A stretch of DNA of 64,000 bases from NCBI GenBank assembly GCA_963756815.1, contig CAVWPR010000038.1:1-64000 (forward strand), given 5' to 3'. Below are positions 39,207-47,597 of the stretch, piece by piece. The position numbers and the translations under genes were made by a program. Each line of letters begins with the position of its first letter. The stretch's first letter is position 1. The stretch is from JAENVU01 sp963756815 (GTDB lineage Bacteria; Actinomycetota; Acidimicrobiia; IMCC26256; JAENVU01). The notes below the pieces were generated by a model. That model saw nothing but the letters and a program-made list of their open reading frames with translations. It did not search any database and was not told the DNA's origin.

Positions 39207-39478
39207 GCGCCGAGACCGCCGGCGGACCGGACGCCGAGGCGATCCGACGGGTGCGGGCGGTCGTGATGCCGCGCCTCGCGGTCGCGCTGGGCGTGGGGGA
39301 GGACCTCGTGACCGACGACCTCGAGCTCGCGACGCTCGGGCTCTCGTCGCTCGAGGTGATGGAGATGGTCTACGACGCCGAGGACGAGCTCGACATCGTG
39401 GTGGACGAGGACTCGCTCGGCGACGTCACGACGGTCGGCGAGCTCGTCGTCGCACTGGCCACCGACGTGAGACCGTGA
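39203..39478 (+). CDS. Dedicated acyl carrier protein
   Basis: 91 residues, acidic, four-helix ACP. The phosphopantetheine attachment is LGLSSLEVMEM, Ser49, where the usual DSL reads SSL. Acidic recognition helix II follows (YDAEDELDIVVDEDS). GTG 39203 overlaps the SPT-like stop and its own stop overlaps the ligase start, so it is translationally coupled to both. It would carry the acyl chain loaded by the ligase to the oxoamine synthase. Too short and too clustered to be the housekeeping AcpP. Confidence 0.85.
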   Translation: MSAETAGGPDAEAIRRVRAVVMPRLAVALGVGEDLVTDDLELATLGLSSLEVMEMVYDAEDELDIVVDEDSLGDVTTVGELVVALATDVRP

Positions 39479-41023
39479 GCGACACGACGCGACCGCGCCG
39501 CGGTCGCCCACCTCAGCGAGCTGCTCGAGTCGCGTGCGACGGAGTTCGGCGCGAAGTCGGTGTACCGGTTCCTCGACTCGGGCGCCGACTGGAGCTTCGC
39601 CACGCTGGCGCGGCGGGCCCGGTGCGTCGCCGCGCAGCTCGGCGCGGTCGAGCCCGGCGAGCGGGTCGGGATCATCGCGCAGGACCGGGCCGCGTTCTGC
39701 GACGCGTTCTTCGGCGCGCACGCACGCGGCGCGGTCCCGGTGCCGCTCGGCATCGCCGGCAGCGTGGGCTCCGACCCGTGGCACGCCGTCGCGCGCGACC
39801 GGGTCGCGCGGTTCGGACTCGCCGCGGTGCTGACCGAGCCGGCCGCGGTCGACGACCTCACGGTCGGACTCGCGCCGACGCCGGTCATCGGCGTCGACGG
39901 CGACCGCGGCGACCCCATCGCGACGCCCGGCGTCGCGCCCCACGCGTTCGTGCAGCCGTCCTCGGGGACCACGGGCGATCCCAAGGGCGTGGTCATCGGC
40001 CACGGCGCGCTGCTCGCGAACCTCGCCGCGATCGGTGCGCACTGGGATCTCGGACCGACCGACGTCGGCCTGTCGTGGCTCCCGCTGTTCCACGACATGG
40101 GTCTGATCGGCACCATGATCAACGCGCTCTACCTCGGCGGCACGCTGTACCACTGGCCGACCGCGAGCTTCCTGCGCAGTCCGGGCCGGTACCTCCAGCT
40201 CGTCGGCGAGCTCGACGTGACCATGACCGTCGCGCCGCCGTTCGCGCTCCAGCTGGTGACCCGCCGCCAGGAGCGCCGTCCGAGCGCCGTCGACCTGTCC
40301 GGCCTGCGTTCGATCCTCGTGGGCGCGGAGCTGATCCGGCCCGAGGTGCTCACCGACTTCACCGCCGCCTTCGCTCCGCACGGGCTCGCACCGGCCGCGG
40401 TGACGCCGAGCTACGGGCTCGCCGAGGCGACGGTGGGGGTCACCGCGATGCCGGCGCCGAGCCGGTTCCGGGTGGTGGACCTCGAGCCCCACGCCGCGGT
40501 GTCGTGCGGCTCGCCGCTGCCGGGCGTGGAGGTCCGCTGCACCTCCTCGGGCGAGGTGGTGGTGCGCAGCCCGGCGCTGATGGACGGCTACCTCGACGAT
40601 CCGGCCGCCACCGCGGCGACGATCGTCGACGGCTGGCTCCACACCGGCGACACCGGCGTGATCGTCGACGGGGAGCTGGTGGTCCTCGGGCGCACGAAGG
40701 AGATGATCAACCGCGGGGGAGTGCGCCTGCCCGCGTCGGACTTCGAGCTGGCGCTCGCGGGGGTCGACGGCCTCCTGCCCGACCGCGTGGTGGCGTTCGC
40801 CGAGACGGGTCCCGACGCGGAGGAACGCGTCGTCGTGCTCGCCGAGTCGCGTTGGACCGATCGCGCCGGCGAGGCGGTCCTCTCGGCGCGGGCGGCGCTC
40901 ACCGATGCCGGGCTACCGGTCGACGTCGTGGAGCTCGTGCGCCCCGGCTTCATCCCCCGGACGACGAGCGGCAAGCTCCGACGCGCCGCCGCCCGCGACG
41001 CCTGGATCGCGACGAGGGCGTAG
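39475..41023 (+). CDS. Fatty acyl-AMP ligase-like acyl-ACP synthetase, one frameshift
   Basis: ANL-superfamily ligase, about 515 residues, FAAL-like. Motifs: FVQPSSGTTGDPKGVVIGHG, LSWLPLFHDMGLIGTMINAL (a strong FAAL/FACL signature), SYGLAEATVGVTAMP, GWLHTGDTGVIVDGELVVLG, and the C-terminal IPRTTSGKLRRAAARDAW with catalytic Lys. GTG 39475 overlaps the ACP stop. An extra base near 39490 must be removed to join MSDT to RDRAAVAHLSELL. Predicted to adenylate a fatty acid and load the adjacent ACP. Confidence 0.85.
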
Positions 41024-41854
41024 TCAGACGTCCGAGCTAATCCGAGCCGGAGCGGAGCGGAGGCGAGCTGCCGCGCAGCGTCCCGACCCACTCCGACGGT
41101 TCCCCTCGCGAGCGGAGCGGCCGACGAGGAGTCGAAGCTCCTCCTCCCAGGCCCGGTGGCGCCGCTTGGCGTCCTGGATGAACGGTGAGATCGCGATCGC
41201 CTTCAGGACGACGGCGTTCACGACGTTCATCGGGAAGCGCAGTGGCCGCACGACGTCGAGGAAGAGGACCACTCGCTCCTCGTCGGTGTCGTTCCAGACC
41301 TCGTGCTCGAACGTGTCGTCGAAGATCAGGCTCGCCCCCTCGCGCCACGTCGCGTACGTGTCGCCGACGCGGATGCGGCAGCGGTCGGCGGCGCGGGGCA
41401 CCTTGAGGCCGAGGTGGTACCGGATCACACCCTTGTACGGACCGTTGTGGTCGGGGATGTGCTTGCCCGGGGCGAGGATCGAGAACATCGCGGTCTGCAT
41501 CCCGGGCACGGCCGCCACGAGGCGCGCCGTCTCCGGGCACCGCGCGCAGTTGGCGTCCGAGCGGAAGCCGAAGCCGTAGAGGAAGTACGTCTTCCACCGG
41601 TCGTCGTCGGTGATCGTGGCCTGGTCGGTCGAGATGTCCTGGAAGTTGGGGAGGGCGTCGCGCCGTTCGAGCACCCCGTCGAGCTCGGCGCGGATCGTCC
41701 GCCAGTGTGCCTCGAGGCCCGCGGCCCAGAGGAAGTCGCGCTCGTCGAGGAACGCCGGGTTCCCGACCGCCGAGAAGCGCGCGACGAGCCGGTCGAGCCG
41801 GTCGAGCAACCACTCGCCCACGAGGATCGTGAGGTCGACGATCCGCTGCCGCAC
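41024..41854 (-). CDS. Aspartyl/asparaginyl beta-hydroxylase-family Fe(II)/2OG dioxygenase (LpxO-like)
   Basis: About 276 residues from GTG 41854; upstream in-frame codons exist but no better start. Core: YGFGFRSDANCARCPETARL, MQTAMFSILAPGKHIPDHNG, PYKGVIRYHLGLKVP, GASLIFDDTFEHEVWNDTDE, VVLFLDVVRPL. HxxxHN and FEHEVWN hold the iron His residues, and the Arg after it binds 2-oxoglutarate. A C-terminal hydrophobic stretch follows. LpxO members hydroxylate acyl chains of membrane lipids, which fits convergence with the lipid module 1 base away. The last ~25 residues are encoded by repeat copy 4. Confidence 0.82.
   Translation of the reverse strand: MRQRIVDLTILVGEWLLDRLDRLVARFSAVGNPAFLDERDFLWAAGLEAHWRTIRAELDGVLERRDALPNFQDISTDQATITDDDRWKTYFLYGFGFRSDANCARCPETARLVAAVPGMQTAMFSILAPGKHIPDHNGPYKGVIRYHLGLKVPRAADRCRIRVGDTYATWREGASLIFDDTFEHEVWNDTDEERVVLFLDVVRPLRFPMNVVNAVVLKAIAISPFIQDAKRRHRAWEEELRLLVGRSAREGNRRSGSGRCAAARLRSAPARISSDV
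41041..41086 (+). repeat. Dispersed intergenic repeat, copy 4
   Basis: TCCGAGCCGGAGCGGAGCGG then AGGCGAGCTG and GCAGCGTCCCGA. It lacks the AGGAAC insertion of copies 1 and 3. It overlaps the C-terminal codons of the dioxygenase gene, so the repeat has become coding there. Confidence 0.5.
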
Positions 41855-42025
41855 GGGCGGAGAATCTAGGCGGCGAGCCGCGCTCACGGCCCGGGAATGG
41901 GCCCGGAGGCTCAATCTCGCCGCTCCCGCCCCGAGCCCCTTCAGTTCGGCTCCGGAGCCGCCGAAGCACTCACTCGGACGGGGCAAATCCGCCTCGGCCT
42001 ACCGAATCCCAAGGGGTACATCACA

Positions 42026-42597
42026 ATGCAGAACATGCTTGCGAACCTGCGGGCTCGGCGTGAGGACGATGAGCAGGGTTTCACGCTCATCGAGCTCATG
42101 GTCGTGGTGCTGATCATTGCCATCCTGATCGCGATCGCCATCCCGACCTTCCTCGGCGCCAAGTCCCGTGCGCAGGACAAGGCGGCTCAGTCGAGCCTCC
42201 GGAACGCACTCACCAACGCCAAGGGCATCTACACCGACCAGGACTCGTACGGTGTTGCCGGTGGCGCCGGCACGACGTCGCTCGTCGGTACCTCGACGAC
42301 CGGTCTGACCGCGGCGGAGCCGAGCCTGCAGTTCCTGGCCTCGCCTTCGGACTCGACCGGCGCCAAGAAGGTGTCGGTCAACGTGATCGGCCCGACCGCG
42401 CTCGTCATGACGGCGGAGTCGCTTCGGGCGTCTGCTACGCGATCGGTGACTCGGCCAACGGTCCGGGCACGGTGTTCGCGAACCTCGGCAAGACCAGCGG
42501 CACCGGGTGCAACCCGACCCTGGCGAAGGCGCTGCCGACGGTCGCTCCGACCACGGCGAACGCCACGGCGGACAACGACTGGGCCCAGGCCTGGTAA
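42026..42597 (+). CDS. pilA: Type IV major-pilin-like prepilin, one frameshift
   Basis: ATG 42026 (AAGGGG 9 bases upstream) gives an 18-residue charged leader ending DDEQG, then the class III signal FTLIELMVVVLIIAILIAIA, with Glu at +5. Cleavage after Gly18 and N-methylation of Phe by PilD are expected. The globular part has CYAIGDSANGPGTVFANLGK and a C-terminal Cys (TSGTGCNPTL) suitable for the pilin disulfide loop. A shift near 42430 separates LVMTAES from SGVCYAIG; the restored stop is TAA 42595-42597. First gene after the accessory block. Confidence 0.9.
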
Positions 42598-42676
42598 CCC
42601 GCTCCAACCTCAGCGAGATGCGGACGCGGCCCGGGACCTCGGTCCCGGGCCGCTCGCATCCCAGGCGGTGACGTCG

Positions 42677-43156
42677 ATGGAACGACGACGAACCACGACG
42701 AGTCCGGGTTCACGCTCGATCGAGCTCATGGTGGTGATCGGGATCGTCGGCATCCTGATCGCGGTCATGATCCCGACGTTGCTCCAGGCGCGTCGACCGG
42801 CGCAGGACCGCCAGGCCCAGAACCTCCTCCGCAACAGCCTCACCGCCGCGAAGTCGATCGAGACGAGCGAGGGCGCCACGGTCGACCCGGCGGCGCTCGC
42901 GCAGGCCGAGTCCGCGGTCGACTACGTCGGCGGCACCACCACCGCGCCCGCGACGCGACGGCAGGTGTCGGTGGACACGCTCACGGTCGCCGGCGTCGAC
43001 TACGTGATCATGGCGTCGTTCGCGTCGTCCGGGCGCTGCTTCGCGATCCTCGAGCAGGCGCAGGGCGCGCCGAAGTTCCAGCGCGTCGACAGTGCCGCCA
43101 CGTGTCGGGCCTCCCAGTTCGACACCGCCACCGGCTGGTCGAGCGCCTGGCCGTGA
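42677..43156 (+). CDS. Second prepilin-like protein, signal region frame-disrupted
   Basis: About 160 residues. As sequenced the N-terminus reads SPGSRSIELMVVIGIVGILI, but another frame gives DESGFTLIELMV, so an extra G in ACGCTCGATCGAGCTC and a compensating upstream shift hide a normal prepilin motif. The hydrophobic helix continues VGILIAVMIPTLLQA. Globular part: SLTAAKSIETSEGATVDP, VSVDTLTVAGVDYVIMASFA, with two Cys (GRCFAILEQ, ATCRASQF) near the C-terminus. Probably a second major or minor pilin from duplication of pilA. Confidence 0.75.
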   Translation: MERRRTTTSPGSRSIELMVVIGIVGILIAVMIPTLLQARRPAQDRQAQNLLRNSLTAAKSIETSEGATVDPAALAQAESAVDYVGGTTTAPATRRQVSVDTLTVAGVDYVIMASFASSGRCFAILEQAQGAPKFQRVDSAATCRASQFDTATGWSSAWP

Positions 43157-43207
43157 CCGGCACGGGTCCCCGTCTCCGCGCGTCCCGCTCCGTAGCCTCC
43201 CTTCGTC

Positions 43208-43986
43208 ATGCCCGACGCCTTCCTGCTGACCGTCTGCGGCCTGTTCGGCCTCCTCGTCGGCTCCTTCCTCAACGTCGTCATCTGGCGGGTCCCACGCCAC
43301 GAGTCGATCGTGCGGCCCGGCTCGCACTGTCCGAGCTGCGGCACCGAGCTCGGCGCGATCGAGAACGTCCCGGTGCTCTCCTGGCTGGCCCTGCGCGGCC
43401 GCTGCCGGCACTGCGGCACCCGGATCTCGGTGCGCTACCCGCTCGTGGAGCTCCTCACCGCCGGCCTCTGGGTCGGGCTCGCCCTGCGCTTCGGCGCCGC
43501 CTGGGAGCTCCCGCCGTACCTCGTCCTCGCCGCCGGGCTGGTCGCCCTGTCGCTCATCGACCTCGACCACTTCCTCCTGCCCAACCGGGTCCTGTACCCG
43601 ACGGGGTTCATGATGGCGGCGCTGTTCGTGATCCCGGCGGTCGTGGACGGGCAGGGCGACGACTACCTGCGCGGCGTGCTCGGGGGTGCGGTCGCCTTCA
43701 CCGTCTTCTTCGTCATCCACGTCATCTCGCCCCGGGGGATGGGCTTCGGCGACGTCCGCCTGAGCTTCGTCCTCGGGCTTCGCGCTCGGCTGGCTGTCGT
43801 GGGGTCACGTCTACCTGGGCCTGTTCCTCGGCTTCCTGCTCGGTGCGGTCGTCGGGACGCTCCTCATCGCGCTGCGGCTGCGGACGCCGCAAGGACCACG
43901 TCCCGTTCGGTCCCTTCCTCGCCGCGGGTGCGATGCTCGCCATCTACTTCGGCACGCCGTTGCTCGACGCCTTCTCGCGCCACTGA
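43208..43986 (+). CDS. pilD: Prepilin peptidase/N-methyltransferase PilD, two frameshifts
   Basis: Polytopic aspartic protease that cleaves and N-methylates prepilins. N-domain FGLLVGSFLNVVIWRVPRHE, two zinc motifs CPSCG and CRHCG, then membrane helices with the catalytic Asp pair in LSLIDLDHFLLPNR and GMGFGDVRLSFVLG. Shifts near 43787 and 43880 break the last third (YLGLFLGFLLGAVVGTLLIA, then PFGPFLAAGAMLAIYFGTPL). The stop at 43986 is normal for the family length (~260). Confidence 0.9.
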
Positions 43987-44032
43987 TCGACCCTGCTCGT
44001 CCGCTCGGACGGGTCGGGGCGCGAGCGCGTCA

Positions 44033-44075
44033 GGACGCTCCCGAGCTGCTCGCCTCCGCTGCGCTCCGGCTCGAG
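44033..44075 (-). repeat. Dispersed intergenic repeat, copy 5
   Basis: Minus-strand reading CTCGAGCCGGAGCGCAGCGG then AGGCGAGCAGCTCG and GGAGCGTCC; matches copy 1 except that AGGAACG is replaced by C. Located after pilD. Confidence 0.6.
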
Positions 44076-44122
44076 TCGCGTGGGTCGTCCGAGACTCCCC
44101 GCTGCGTCGAAGGCGGGTACGT

Positions 44123-44158
44123 GCGACCTACGCGTCGCGGAGGTTTCTCGTAGGTCGC
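44123..44158. promoter_or_regulatory. Perfect 10-bp inverted repeat before the small HTH gene
   Basis: GCGACCTACG (44123-44132) and CGTAGGTCGC (44149-44158), loop 16 bases. It stands 44 bases upstream of a -35-like TTGACG. Could be a terminator for pilD or an operator for the pilM operon. Confidence 0.4.
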
Positions 44159-44201
44159 TCGGTTCATTGATGCGCGCGACGCTCAACTCGCGTGGTCCAT
44201 G

Positions 44202-44231
44202 TTGACGATTGTTCGGCCTGAGACTTACTGT
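44202..44231 (+). promoter_or_regulatory. Likely promoter of the HTH-pilMNOP operon
   Basis: TTGACG (44202-44207) and TTACTG/TACTGT (44225-44231) with 17-18 bp spacing, in a locally AT-rich stretch. A transcript from about 44238 would carry the AAGGGG ribosome site at 44246 before GTG 44260. Confidence 0.5.
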
Positions 44232-44259
44232 CGCCCGAAGTCAACAAGGGGCAACCAAC

Positions 44260-44496
44260 GTGGCGTCGCCGATACCCCATGACTTGCTGACCGCACGTGA
44301 GGTCGCTGACGTCATGCGAGTTTCCACCATGACCGTGTATCGGCTCATCAAGGCCGGTGAGCTGCCCGCGATCCGCGTCGGCAAGCACCTCCGCATCCGT
44401 GAGCACGACGTCGCGAAGTACCTCGACGAGCGCGTCGTCGGCACCGGCACCGACCTCGGCACCGAGGGGGGGACCGACTCGTGGCCCGCCGTCTGA
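44260..44496 (+). CDS. Small excisionase/BldC-type HTH protein
   Basis: 78 residues: DLLTAREVADVMRVSTMTVY, RLIKAGELPAIRVGKHLRIR, EHDVAKYLDERV, a complete MerR-like/excisionase winged helix. GTG 44260 has AAGGGG 8 bases upstream. It overlaps pilM by 16 bases, so it is produced with the pilus genes and may regulate them. The fold is the same as the N-terminal domains of the two GAF sensors at 5345-7731, though sequence is distinct. Confidence 0.85.
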   Translation: MASPIPHDLLTAREVADVMRVSTMTVYRLIKAGELPAIRVGKHLRIREHDVAKYLDERVVGTGTDLGTEGGTDSWPAV

Positions 44497-46233
44497 TCGG
44501 TCTCGACATCGGCACCAACGCGGTGCGAGTGGCCGAGCTCGAGCTCAGCGACCCGCCGCGTCTCACCAGCTTCGGCCAGGTGGCACTCCCTCCGGGGGCC
44601 ATGCGCGACGGCGAGGTCGTCGACCCGGCCGCGGTCACGGCCGCGATCCAGCGGCTCTGGAAGGAGCTCAGCCTCAAGAAGGCGCCCGTGCGGGTCGGCG
44701 TCGCCAGTCCGCGCGTGCTCGTGCGGACCGTGGACCTGCCCACGATGTCGGACGCCGAGCTCGCCGGCGCCCTGCAGTTCCAGGCGCAGGAGCTCATCCC
44801 GATCCCGCTCGAGGACGCCGTCCTCGACTTCCAGGTGCTCGAGTCGCTCCCGACCCCCGAACCGACGGGCGAGGGCCCGGCCGCGCAACCGATGTCCCGG
44901 GTGCTGCTCGCCGCCGCGCACAAGGACCTGATCCTCAACCTCACCGGCGCGGTGCGCGCCGCCGGGCTCTCGGTGTCCGCCGTCGATCTCGTCCCCCTGG
45001 CGCTCGTGCGCTCCGTCGGTCGCCGGGTGGCCGACAACGGGACCGGGGTCGAGGCCATCGTCAGCATCGGCGGCGGCGTGACCGTGGTCGTCGTCCACGA
45101 GCTGGGCATCCCGCGCTTCGTCCGGATCCTCGGCTCCGGCGGCCGCGCCGTCACCGACGCGGTGGCGCGTGACCTCGAGCTGACGCCGGACCAGGCCGAA
45201 GCGGTCAAGCGGCAGCTCGACACCGCGCCTGCCGACCTCGCCGATCGCGCCCGGCGCGCGATGACGCGCCCGATCTCGGACCTCGTCGAGCAGGTGCGCG
45301 GCTCGCTCGACTACTACCGCACGCAACCCGACTCGGTCCGGCTGCTGAAGGTCACGCTCACCGGTGGTGGCGCGCTCACCCCCGGGCTCGTCGACCAGCT
45401 CGTCGACACGGTCGGCGTGCCGGTCGACCTCGCCCGGCCGCGCGAGCACATCGCGATCGGCGACATCGGCTTCCCCGACGACCAGCTCGGCCTGCTCGAC
45501 CCGTTCCTGCCGGTCCCGGTGGGCCTCGCCCTCGGCGGCCTGCTCACGGGCAAGCGCATCGACCTGCTCGGCACCGGCGGCAAGGAGCCGCTCGATCGCA
45601 GCCGGCTGCTGCGCATCGGCGTGGCGGCGGCCGTGGTGCTCGTGCTCCTGCTCGGCGGGCTGTACTTCCTGAAGAAGAACCAGGTCGACGACGAGCGCGA
45701 CAAGCTCGCGGCGGCCGAGGCGGAGAACCGCGCGCTCCAGAGCAAGATCAGCGCGCTCTCCGACGTCTCCCAGCGTCAGTCCCAGATCGAGGCGCTCGCG
45801 GCGCAGACCCAGGGTCTGCTCGTCACCGACGTCGCCTGGTCGTCGGTGCTCCAGGCGCTCTCGCGCACGATCCCGTCCGACGTGTGGCTCACCTCGTTCC
45901 AGTCCACGGTGACCGGGACCGGCACCAGCGGCGCGACGGCCCCCACGACGCCGGCCGCGCCGACCACGGGGGGCGCCGCCACGATCGGCACCGCGAACTT
46001 CTCCGCCGTCGGCACGAGCTTCGACGCAGTGGCGGCGTGGATCCGCCGGATCGGCACCGACGTCCCCCAGTTCTCCGGGCTGTGGGTGCCCGAGCGCGAC
46101 CCGCAGCACGGGAGCCGGCGCCGACCCGACGTCGAGCAGCAGCGGGACCGGGAACGTGACCTTCTCCTCGACCGCCAACCTCACCGACAAGGCGAAGAGT
46201 GACCGCGCCGAGCAGTACAAGGTGACGCCGTGA
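44481..46233 (+). CDS. pilMN: PilM-PilN fusion protein, C-terminal frameshift
   Basis: One chain of about 583 residues covering two alignment-complex subunits. Residues 1-360 are actin-like PilM: LIGLDIGTNAVRVAELELS, VSIGGGVTVVVVHELG, LTGGGALTPGLVDQLV, VPVGLALGGLLTGKRIDLLG. Residues about 370-400 form a PilN-type membrane anchor (LLRIGVAAAVVLVLLLGGLY) followed by a coiled coil (ERDKLAAAEAENRALQSK) and periplasmic domain. A shift near 46100 must be repaired to reach the TGA at 46231-46233, giving NVTFSSTANLTDKAKSDRAE. GTG overlap with pilO. PilM and PilN are normally separate proteins that bind each other. Confidence 0.85.
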
Positions 46234-46937
46234 ACGCCGTGAAGCGCAACCCCCTCATCGCCATCGGCGTCGGCCTGCTGGTGATCGTCCTGCTCTGGTA
46301 CTTCCTGCTCTACGCCCCGCTGGGCGACGACCTGAGCTCCGCCCAGGCGCAGACCAGCGAGGAGCAGAAGAAGACCGACGGGTTGCAGGCCGACCTCGCT
46401 CGACTCCAGGCCCAGGCGAAGAACTCCACCCAGCAGGCGGCGCTCCTCCGTCGCCTCGACGCGGCGGTTCCGGAGCAGCCGGACCTCGCGGAGTTCATCA
46501 TCCAGGCGAACGACATCGCGGATCAGTCGGGCATCTCGTTCCTCTCCATCGCGCCGTCGCCGCCCGCCGCCGGGACCGGGGCGAGCGTCATCAACCTCAC
46601 GATCTCGATCAACGGCAGCTTCTTCCAGCTCCAGGACTACCTCCGGCTGCTCGAGAAGCTCGAGCGGCTCGTCATCGTCGACGGCATCACGATCTCGTCG
46701 AGCAGCGGGAGCAGCACGAGTGGCAGCAGCGGGAGCACCGACGCCACGACGTCGTCGAGCGGGACGTCGCTGAGCGTGACCCTGACCGGCCGGATGTTCA
46801 CCCGTGCCGCACCGGCGACGGGCGCGGCCGACGGCTCGGGGACGACGCCGGGCGCGACCACGCCGACGACGACGCCGGGCGCGTCGACCAGCTCGACGAC
46901 GGCCCCGGCGACCGGCTCCACGACCGGAGGTACCTGA
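46230..46937 (+). CDS. pilO: Pilus alignment protein PilO
   Basis: 235 residues, intact. N-terminal anchor NPLIAIGVGLLVIVLLWYFL, coiled coil QTSEEQKKTDGLQADLARLQ, ferredoxin-like core AVPEQPDLAEFIIQANDIAD and GSFFQLQDYLRLLEKLERLV. The C-terminal ~85 residues are Ser/Thr/Gly-rich with low-complexity repeats, longer than in proteobacterial PilO. Starts GTG 46230 overlapping the PilMN stop. Forms the inner-membrane alignment complex with PilN. Confidence 0.87.
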   Translation: MNAVKRNPLIAIGVGLLVIVLLWYFLLYAPLGDDLSSAQAQTSEEQKKTDGLQADLARLQAQAKNSTQQAALLRRLDAAVPEQPDLAEFIIQANDIADQSGISFLSIAPSPPAAGTGASVINLTISINGSFFQLQDYLRLLEKLERLVIVDGITISSSSGSSTSGSSGSTDATTSSSGTSLSVTLTGRMFTRAAPATGAADGSGTTPGATTPTTTPGASTSSTTAPATGSTTGGT

Positions 46938-46938
46938 G

Positions 46939-47553
46939 ATGGCGCGATCGCGTCGCGAACGGCGCACGAGCAGCAGCTCCCGCAGCTCCCGCAGCGGCAT
47001 CCTCCTCGGGATCGCCGGCGCGCTGATCGCCTCCCTGCTCGTGTACCAGGTGTTCCTGAAGAGCGACGACACGCCGACGGCGTCGAGCCCGCCGCGCCCG
47101 GCGGTGGCGGCCCAGCCCGCGGGGGCCGCCACGACCACCACCACGGCGCCACTCGAGCCGGAGCTGCCGAACGGCAGCTTCGACGAGCTGAGCCTCCGCG
47201 ACCCGTTCGAGCCGGTCGGCTCGATCGCCACGGGCGGTGACGGCGGCGCGACCGTCGACACGACTCCCACCACGAGTCCCTCGACCGACACGTTCCCGAC
47301 GACGCCGACGACGTCCCCGTCGCAGAACCCGGTGCCGACGAGCGAGGTCGCGCTCCTCGACGTGACCACGGTCAACGGCGTCCAGACGGCACGCGTGCAG
47401 GTCTCGGGGGCCGAGTACACGGTGGTGGCCGGCCAGACCTTCGGCCCGGCCAGCAACTACGTGCTCGTGGCCTTCACCAGCGACACGTGCGCGAGCTTCA
47501 CCTACGCGGACTCGCCCTTCTCGCTCTGCACGGGCGAGCAGGTCCTGAAGTAG
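46939..47553 (+). CDS. PilP-like pilus accessory protein
   Basis: 204 residues. A basic N-terminus (MARSRRERRTSSSSRSSRSG) and a single membrane anchor (GILLGIAGALIASLLVYQVF), a Thr/Pro-rich linker, then a small C-terminal domain (EVALLDVTTVNGVQTARVQV, YTVVAGQTFGPASNYVLVAF) with a Cys pair in SDTCASF and FSLCTGEQ. Position after pilO and the short beta-rich C-domain fit a PilP analogue, but similarity to proteobacterial PilP lipoprotein is not direct. Ends the pilus operon 44 bases before aroC. Confidence 0.65.
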   Translation: MARSRRERRTSSSSRSSRSGILLGIAGALIASLLVYQVFLKSDDTPTASSPPRPAVAAQPAGAATTTTTAPLEPELPNGSFDELSLRDPFEPVGSIATGGDGGATVDTTPTTSPSTDTFPTTPTTSPSQNPVPTSEVALLDVTTVNGVQTARVQVSGAEYTVVAGQTFGPASNYVLVAFTSDTCASFTYADSPFSLCTGEQVLK

Positions 47554-47597
47554 CGGGGCACGGCCCGCAGGACCCGTCCCTCTAACCTGAGCGGACC

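Noticed and set aside
41897..43156. A single 419-residue frame joining both pilins
   Set aside because: Created by a shift near 42430; restoring it gives the pilA stop at 42597 and a separate second pilin with its own signal motif.
44241..47456. A 1071-residue open frame on the minus strand opposite pilMN, pilO and the PilP-like gene
   Set aside because: It is the antisense shadow of strongly recognisable pilus genes in GC-rich DNA; its product has no family motifs and a skewed Glu/Arg/Ala composition.
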